Assembly (NCBI RefSeq): GCF_013359935.1
Contig: NZ_JABMCB010000204.1
Span: forward strand, 1-45,055
Direction: 5' to 3'
Origin: Paenibacillus xylanilyticus
Lineage (GTDB): Bacteria > Bacillota > Bacilli > Paenibacillales > Paenibacillaceae
DNA length: 45,055 nt
Below are positions 40,682-45,055 of this stretch, piece after piece. Below the pieces are notes generated by a model. That model was given only the letters and a program-made list of their open reading frames with translations. It was not told where the DNA came from and did no database searches. The position numbers and the translations under genes were made by a program. Positions within the stretch are counted from its first letter, which is position 1; each line of letters begins with the position of its first letter.

Positions 40682-42550
40682 ATGGGCATATTCTCCAAAA
40701 AGAAAAAGGAGACATTAGAGTCTTCTTATATCGGTTTTAATGAAAACATATTAAATATGTTATCACCGGATTCTATCGAAGAAGAAGAATCATTTGTACG
40801 TGCAGGTGCTAACTTTACACGTACTCTAGTTGCTGTCGAATACAGCGCTATATTGAACCAGGAACACATTATGAACCTCAATGACTTGTCTGAAAATATC
40901 AGCGTTGTGCAATTTTTGACGGAATATGATTCGGCTGAGGTTCGAAAGCAGTTGTCTGAAAGCATACGTCAGAACCGGCAAAAGGCTGATTCTAAGTATG
41001 TAAACGATGCTGGTAAAGCTGAAGCTGAGGCACAGATTGATAGTGCCCGTATGACGCTCAATCAGCTCAGTTACAAAAATGAACGGATGTACATGTTCCA
41101 AATGCTCATTCACATTGTTGCAGCGGATAATAAACAACTTGATACACTGACGCAACTGGTTAAATCCGTAGTCGGGCCATTTGCAAAAACCGTAACGCCT
41201 ATGACCAAGCTCAAAGATGCTTTTGATAGCTTTCTACCAATTGGTCATAACAAGGTATATGACTTGACGTATCGGCCAATGAACGCCGAAGCAGTAAGCT
41301 TCTTTTTTCCATTTCATGAAAACGAAATTTTTGATCAACATGGGATTATTAAGGGACGCAACATAACAACCGGTAATGTCGTAATCGTAGATGATTCCAA
41401 GCTGCACAATAAACATGAGTTTTTGATAGGTATGTCAGGAACCGGTAAATCAAGTACCCTTTTCGCGAACATGATGCGTAAATGGATGCTTGGCAACATC
41501 ATCCGGACAATTGATCCCAAGGGAGAGTTCGGGGCGATTTATAAAAGTCTCGGCGGTGAGTGGGTTAAATTCTCTTTTAATGGTGGGAGCATAATTAACC
41601 CCTTCGACATACCGGCGATCAGCGTCGACGCACAAAAAGAAATGGAAAGACAGGGGATGTCTGAAGGAAATCCACTGCTTGCAAAAATAAGTACCCTGTT
41701 AACCATGTTTAAGCTTATGTATCCAGACATGAATGATCTTCAGGAAGATATACTTTCAAAATATCTCATAGAGTTGTACGAGAAATTCAACATCAACGAG
41801 CGAACAAACGTAGGGAAACTTAAAAAAACAGACTTTCCGATTATGCGTGATTTGTATGATTTCCTTGCAGAGAAGAAAGAAAAAGGAGAAGAAGAATTCA
41901 CGAAAATTTCTGATTTCCACACTATTCTCTATGCGTATTCAGAAGGACTTTTTGCAAAAATCCTGAACGGTCATACGAACGTGGATATCACGAATCCATT
42001 GTGTGACTTTGATATTTTGGAGCTTCAGCACAAACCAAAGTTGCAACGTGTTGTGTACTTCCTGCTTTTATCTCATATCCAATATGAAGTGGTGAACGGT
42101 GATAAATCAGAATCACAACTTTATATTGACGAAGCTCATATCATTGCCGATCCAAAGGTTCCTCTGGCAATGGAATATTTGTACACAGCTATGAAAATGC
42201 TGCGATCCTTTAACTGCGGTATTACACCGGCCAGTCAATCTATCAAGGACTTTTTATCGGCTAGAGACGATCAGCGAAATTACGGAGAAGCCGTTATTAA
42301 CCAGGCGACTCAAAGATTCTATCTCCCGATGGCTGATACTGAAGTTGACTTCTTAGAACGTGAAATGAACATGCAATTTTCTGAAGAAGAAAAGACGGCC
42401 ATAACGGTTGTGGAAGGTCGTAAAGAAGAAGAAGCCGGTAAGGGGCTGTACTTTGTTGGTTCTAAAAAAATTAGGCTGCAAGTCGTACTAACAGACGTAG
42501 AGAAACAGCTATGGTTTGATCGGAAGCCTTTTAGTGAAGTGATCATATAA
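40682..42550 (+). CDS. VirB4-type conjugation ATPase
   Basis: 622 residues; ATG after AAGGAAAAGGAG. N-terminal domain to ~190, then a RecA-like core with Walker A GMSGTGKSS (250-258), DPKGEFG and Walker B LYIDEAHII. The VirB4-characteristic C-terminal motifs include TPASQS and NQATQRFYLPM. It energises pilus and channel assembly. The last base of its stop overlaps the next ATG (TAATG), so translation is coupled. Confidence 0.94.
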   Translation: MGIFSKKKKETLESSYIGFNENILNMLSPDSIEEEESFVRAGANFTRTLVAVEYSAILNQEHIMNLNDLSENISVVQFLTEYDSAEVRKQLSESIRQNRQKADSKYVNDAGKAEAEAQIDSARMTLNQLSYKNERMYMFQMLIHIVAADNKQLDTLTQLVKSVVGPFAKTVTPMTKLKDAFDSFLPIGHNKVYDLTYRPMNAEAVSFFFPFHENEIFDQHGIIKGRNITTGNVVIVDDSKLHNKHEFLIGMSGTGKSSTLFANMMRKWMLGNIIRTIDPKGEFGAIYKSLGGEWVKFSFNGGSIINPFDIPAISVDAQKEMERQGMSEGNPLLAKISTLLTMFKLMYPDMNDLQEDILSKYLIELYEKFNINERTNVGKLKKTDFPIMRDLYDFLAEKKEKGEEEFTKISDFHTILYAYSEGLFAKILNGHTNVDITNPLCDFDILELQHKPKLQRVVYFLLLSHIQYEVVNGDKSESQLYIDEAHIIADPKVPLAMEYLYTAMKMLRSFNCGITPASQSIKDFLSARDDQRNYGEAVINQATQRFYLPMADTEVDFLEREMNMQFSEEEKTAITVVEGRKEEEAGKGLYFVGSKKIRLQVVLTDVEKQLWFDRKPFSEVII

Positions 42551-43638
42551 TGAACGATTTTTTAAAACAGGCTTTACTTTACAAAGCAAGGTACTACATT
42601 TTGATCATAGCGCTTGTAGCAGGTGTAGTGGCAATCATAGCAGCGATCATGGCCGCTATCGTGGATGATAACAGCGGTGGATCTGGGCCTGGTGGATCTG
42701 GACCTTTGCTCTGCACGCCTGGCGAATTAAACATGGCATACATTGACAAAATGTTTGCTGATCTAGGTGTTTTTACCGGTAAGCAAGATGTTTTCATTGA
42801 TGCTGCTACAAATAACAATATTGATCCTATTTTGTTGATGTCCATCGCTATGCATGAAACCACATATGGGAAATCACCAGCCGTAAAAAACAAAAATAAT
42901 CCCGGTGGACTCATGAGACCCGATGGAGGTGGACTTATGAAGTTTAGAACCCTGGATGAAGGCATTGAGTTCATGGCCGCCAATTTGTATAGGCTGTATA
43001 TTTCTCAGGGATTAGTAACGATTGAGCAAGTAGGTAACAAGTACGCTCCAGTCGGTGCGAAAAATGATCCTAATAATCTAAATGCTCACTGGATTCCAAC
43101 CGTAACACGGATAGTTAATAGCTTTGGCGGATTATCAGCAAACTGCGAATATGTTGCTTCCGGAGACTATGCATACCCTGTTACCCCTCCTTTAGTAGTT
43201 ACATCACATTATGGAATGAGGACGCATCCAGTAACCGGTAAACCATCGACTATGCATAAGGGTACTGACTTAGCGTGCAGTATCGGTGATCCAATTTATG
43301 CAGTAGACAATGGGACTATAGCGGTTGCTGTGAAATCAGGCGGCGGTAATTACGGTCATCATATCATCATAAATCACGGAAACAGGTTTACCTTATACGG
43401 CCATATGACGGTTGTATCGGTTAGTGTAAACCAAAATGTTACCAAAGGCGAACAGATTGGTACATGTGGGAAAACCGGGCGTGTGACGGGGCCACATTTA
43501 CACTTCGAAATTCAGACAGGAGATATATACGGTACAAGAGAAGATCCTTGGCCTTTCCTCCAAAGCATCGGGAGGAGCGAGGAAGAGTCTTATCCGGACG
43601 AAGGAGCTGACGACTCTATGGGTAGAGGGGATGAATAG
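42550..43638 (+). CDS. VirB1-like cell-wall hydrolase: glucosaminidase/lysozyme-like plus M23 peptidase
   Basis: 362 residues. N-terminal membrane anchor (17-38), Gly/Ser linker, glycan hydrolase domain with likely catalytic Glu103 (SIAMHETTYGKS), then an M23/LytM endopeptidase with zinc ligands His236 and Asp240 (MHKGTDLA) and His316/His318 (GPHLHFE). It opens the thick wall for the transfer channel, the usual two-domain form in Gram-positive conjugation. Tail is acidic. Confidence 0.92.
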   Translation: MNDFLKQALLYKARYYILIIALVAGVVAIIAAIMAAIVDDNSGGSGPGGSGPLLCTPGELNMAYIDKMFADLGVFTGKQDVFIDAATNNNIDPILLMSIAMHETTYGKSPAVKNKNNPGGLMRPDGGGLMKFRTLDEGIEFMAANLYRLYISQGLVTIEQVGNKYAPVGAKNDPNNLNAHWIPTVTRIVNSFGGLSANCEYVASGDYAYPVTPPLVVTSHYGMRTHPVTGKPSTMHKGTDLACSIGDPIYAVDNGTIAVAVKSGGGNYGHHIIINHGNRFTLYGHMTVVSVSVNQNVTKGEQIGTCGKTGRVTGPHLHFEIQTGDIYGTREDPWPFLQSIGRSEEESYPDEGADDSMGRGDE

Positions 43639-43640
43639 AA

Positions 43641-44207
43641 ATGAAAAAGGGTTGGATAATGCTCCTTTTAGGTGTTGGTCTTGCATTGTCTCTCGGATGG
43701 GGATTTAACCAGTACACAGCGCTGCACAAGGCGCGGCAGACCATTGCAGGATACCAGGATGTTGCAGCCCTAAATCAGCGGTCTGAAGACTTTGTACGTG
43801 CGTACGCCCAGGGTAAGCATCAAGAGTTTTTATCGAAGGCTGCTGCCGATCGTTTTGCTAGAGAAGATAATCGGGAAAAAGATCATGAAGACGTACACAT
43901 GTCTGAAGATAATGGACTGAAAAATGTTGAAATAAAGCAGTTGTACACGAAGAAGGTTAAAGAGCGAGAAGATCAAGCAGAATCCTATGCAACGGTTCGT
44001 CTTCAATATGAATTAGGCGGGTCAAATAGCCCAACCGATGATTACATTCAAACGTTCTCCATGTACTCCACTTGGGTTAAAGAGAATGGTGAATGGAAGG
44101 TAAATGATGTAGAAATTACTCTTACGGGTGACAGTAGTGACGATGAGCTGAGACGACAAGCGAAAGAAGCCCTAGAAAATGCTACGAAGGCGAGGGATGG
44201 GGAATGA
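43641..44207 (+). CDS. VirB8-like channel protein
   Basis: 188 residues. Short cytosolic start, one membrane helix (5-22), then a domain whose end (SMYSTWVKENGEWKVNDVEI) matches the NTF2-like fold of VirB8/TcpC proteins. Starts 2 nt after the hydrolase gene. Scaffold for channel assembly. Assigned by topology, domain and context. Confidence 0.7.
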   Translation: MKKGWIMLLLGVGLALSLGWGFNQYTALHKARQTIAGYQDVAALNQRSEDFVRAYAQGKHQEFLSKAAADRFAREDNREKDHEDVHMSEDNGLKNVEIKQLYTKKVKEREDQAESYATVRLQYELGGSNSPTDDYIQTFSMYSTWVKENGEWKVNDVEITLTGDSSDDELRRQAKEALENATKARDGE

Positions 44208-44470
44208 AACTATCTCCAAGCCAAAGGGCGAAATTACTGAAGCTATCCCGTAATACTCTCGCTGCCCTGGATAAACTTTTCAAGCTATTAACCAAAATTT
44301 ATGAGCAGCCAGTAGAAAAGGCGAAGCGTGAATTTTATTTAGAGTATAAAACCGAAATGACTGAGGACGAAATTAGAGAACTAAGGTATCGGATCACATT
44401 AAAGTGGAGTGTTGCTGTTTTTGTTGTCCTGTTCCTAATTTTCTTTATTGGGAGGTCAGGAGGACGATGA
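44204..44470 (+). CDS. Small C-terminally anchored membrane protein
   Basis: 88 residues. Basic helical N-terminal region (LSPSQRAKLLKLSRNTLAAL), then a single C-terminal membrane segment (VAVFVVLFLIFFIG). ATGA overlaps join it to the gene on each side. No family recognised; part of the transfer machinery by position. Confidence 0.75.
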   Translation: MKLSPSQRAKLLKLSRNTLAALDKLFKLLTKIYEQPVEKAKREFYLEYKTEMTEDEIRELRYRITLKWSVAVFVVLFLIFFIGRSGGR

Positions 44471-45055
44471 AAAAAACGAAATGGTTAATAAGTTTCGTTC
44501 TACTCATAACTTTAGCAATAACGATATTCCCAACGGTCAGTTTTGCCGATGAAGGAGATTATTACGATCAGTACGAGGCATTTTTTGAGAATGCTCCAGA
44601 GAGTTACAAAGACTTCATTAAAAAATACGATCCAGATGAACGTACAGTAAGCTGTGGACGATTTGATGTATCGTGTCACGTTTATAAAATAGCCTTGGAC
44701 TCGGGTGTCTCGGCTATGGATTTTATCAAAGATTTAATGAAGAAGACGGTCATATCTCCAACAGATATTGTCGGAAACTCGTCATATGAAGCTTACAAGG
44801 ACGGAATTTTTGCACTATCGAAAATTGTCTTGGCGATATTTATTGCCTTTAATGCTGCTAAAATTGTGAGTTTACGGATGGGTGACGCTGAAGACAGCGC
44901 AACCGTCTGGAATGAGAAAATAGTGTCAATTGTAGTCAGTGCATTTTTTCTCTTTGTCTATGACTCTATCATTGAATGGATCTTGCACGCGCAAGAGCTA
45001 ATGATGCATGAGATTATCGACACGATCAGCAGCGAAGAGATGATATTGAACATGA
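44467..45055 (+). CDS. TrbL/VirB6-like conjugation membrane protein (5' part; continues at position 142)
   Basis: ATG 44467 overlaps the previous stop by 4 nt and follows GGAGGACG. The signal peptide (MKKTKWLISFVLLITLAITI, then VSFA) is followed by a soluble segment with two Cys (VSCGRFDVSCHV) and then the first membrane helices. The frame runs off the end at 45055 and continues in frame at 142 of this window after the 141-bp overlap, for 342 residues in total. Two Cys outside the membrane could form a disulfide. Confidence 0.8.
   Translation, partial: MKKTKWLISFVLLITLAITIFPTVSFADEGDYYDQYEAFFENAPESYKDFIKKYDPDERTVSCGRFDVSCHVYKIALDSGVSAMDFIKDLMKKTVISPTDIVGNSSYEAYKDGIFALSKIVLAIFIAFNAAKIVSLRMGDAEDSATVWNEKIVSIVVSAFFLFVYDSIIEWILHAQELMMHEIIDTISSEEMILNM
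44915..45055. repeat. Terminal redundancy: identical to 1-141
   Basis: The last 141 bases equal the first 141 in the same direction. This is the footprint of a circular molecule cut at an arbitrary point, with an assembler overlap of 141, and not a biological duplication. Confidence 0.97.

Noticed and set aside
42550..43638. Prophage endolysin
   Set aside because: The enzyme is membrane-anchored, coupled to VirB4 and VirB8-like genes, and no phage structural genes exist here.
1..45055. tRNA, rRNA and known riboswitches
   Set aside because: None could be recognised by eye on either strand; a tRNAscan or Rfam run would be decisive.

Overview
The window is a complete circular replicon. Its last 141 bases (44915-45055) repeat its first 141 exactly, so the molecule is about 44,914 bp and one gene (TrbL/VirB6-like) runs across the join. 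Gene content indicates a conjugative plasmid of Bacillota, most likely Bacillales. It has a Gram-positive-style minimal type IV secretion system with a cell-wall hydrolase, a MOBQ-type MobA/MobL relaxase, an actin-like (Alp/ParM) partition ATPase, strong AGGAGG ribosome sites with some GTG/TTG starts, and a Bacillus-type mer operon. No rRNA or tRNA genes and no chromosomal housekeeping genes are visible.

Layout. (1) Transfer operon, + strand, 39.2 kb through the join to 3.15 kb: promoter, 5-codon leader ORF and attenuator-like hairpin, VirB2-like pilin, membrane protein, VirB4 ATPase, VirB1-like hydrolase, VirB8-like protein, small membrane protein, VirB6/TrbL, lipoprotein, EssB/YukC-like protein, AbrB-like regulator. 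(2) 3.2-3.6 kb: array of a GC-rich ~167-bp noncoding repeat. (3) 3.9-4.7 kb: serine resolvase with a likely res site. (4) 4.9-15.8 kb: an AAA_13 (RloC/PrrC-like) ATPase gene cut in two by an 8,574-bp Tn3-family mercury transposon with 38-bp inverted repeats and a 5-bp target duplication. The transposon carries merR1, a MerE-like gene, merT, merP, merA, merR2, merB, a merA remnant, tnpR and tnpA. (5) 17.1-23.9 kb: reactive-sulfur island with TusA-rhodanese, DsrE-like protein, rhodanese-MBL persulfide dioxygenase, TusA, TauE, a second DsrE-like protein, a CstR-type repressor, four more rhodaneses (one without its catalytic Cys) and a DUF302 protein. Four copies of one CstR-type operator sit on its promoters. 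(6) 24.1-24.7 kb: a cupin. (7) 25.2-32.9 kb, - strand: mobilization operon with relaxase, VirD4 coupling protein, topoisomerase III, a small protein and an ArdC-like metalloprotease; oriT candidate at 32.9-33.0 kb. (8) 33.1-34.5 kb: divergent relaxosome/accessory proteins. (9) 34.5-36.3 kb: partition locus with centromere-like repeats. (10) 36.4-36.8 kb: second array of the same GC-rich repeat. (11) 37.0-38.5 kb: replication module. The rep gene contains four palindromic iterons and consensus DnaA boxes, so the origin is probably inside the gene, and its leader is opposed by a predicted antisense RNA. (12) 38.5-39.2 kb: a protein made of apparent ribbon-helix-helix repeats.

Working together: Rep and the antisense RNA would set copy number; Alp and its adaptor segregate the plasmid; the resolvase may resolve multimers; relaxase, coupling protein and the type IV system transfer it; ArdC-like protein may protect incoming DNA. 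Cargo covers two thiophilic stresses: inorganic and organic mercury, and persulfide/polysulfide. The regions least explained by known families are the paired 167-bp arrays, the multi-rhodanese CstR regulon with its inactive membrane rhodanese, the rep-embedded origin with antisense RNA, and the leader ORF/attenuator ahead of the transfer operon.
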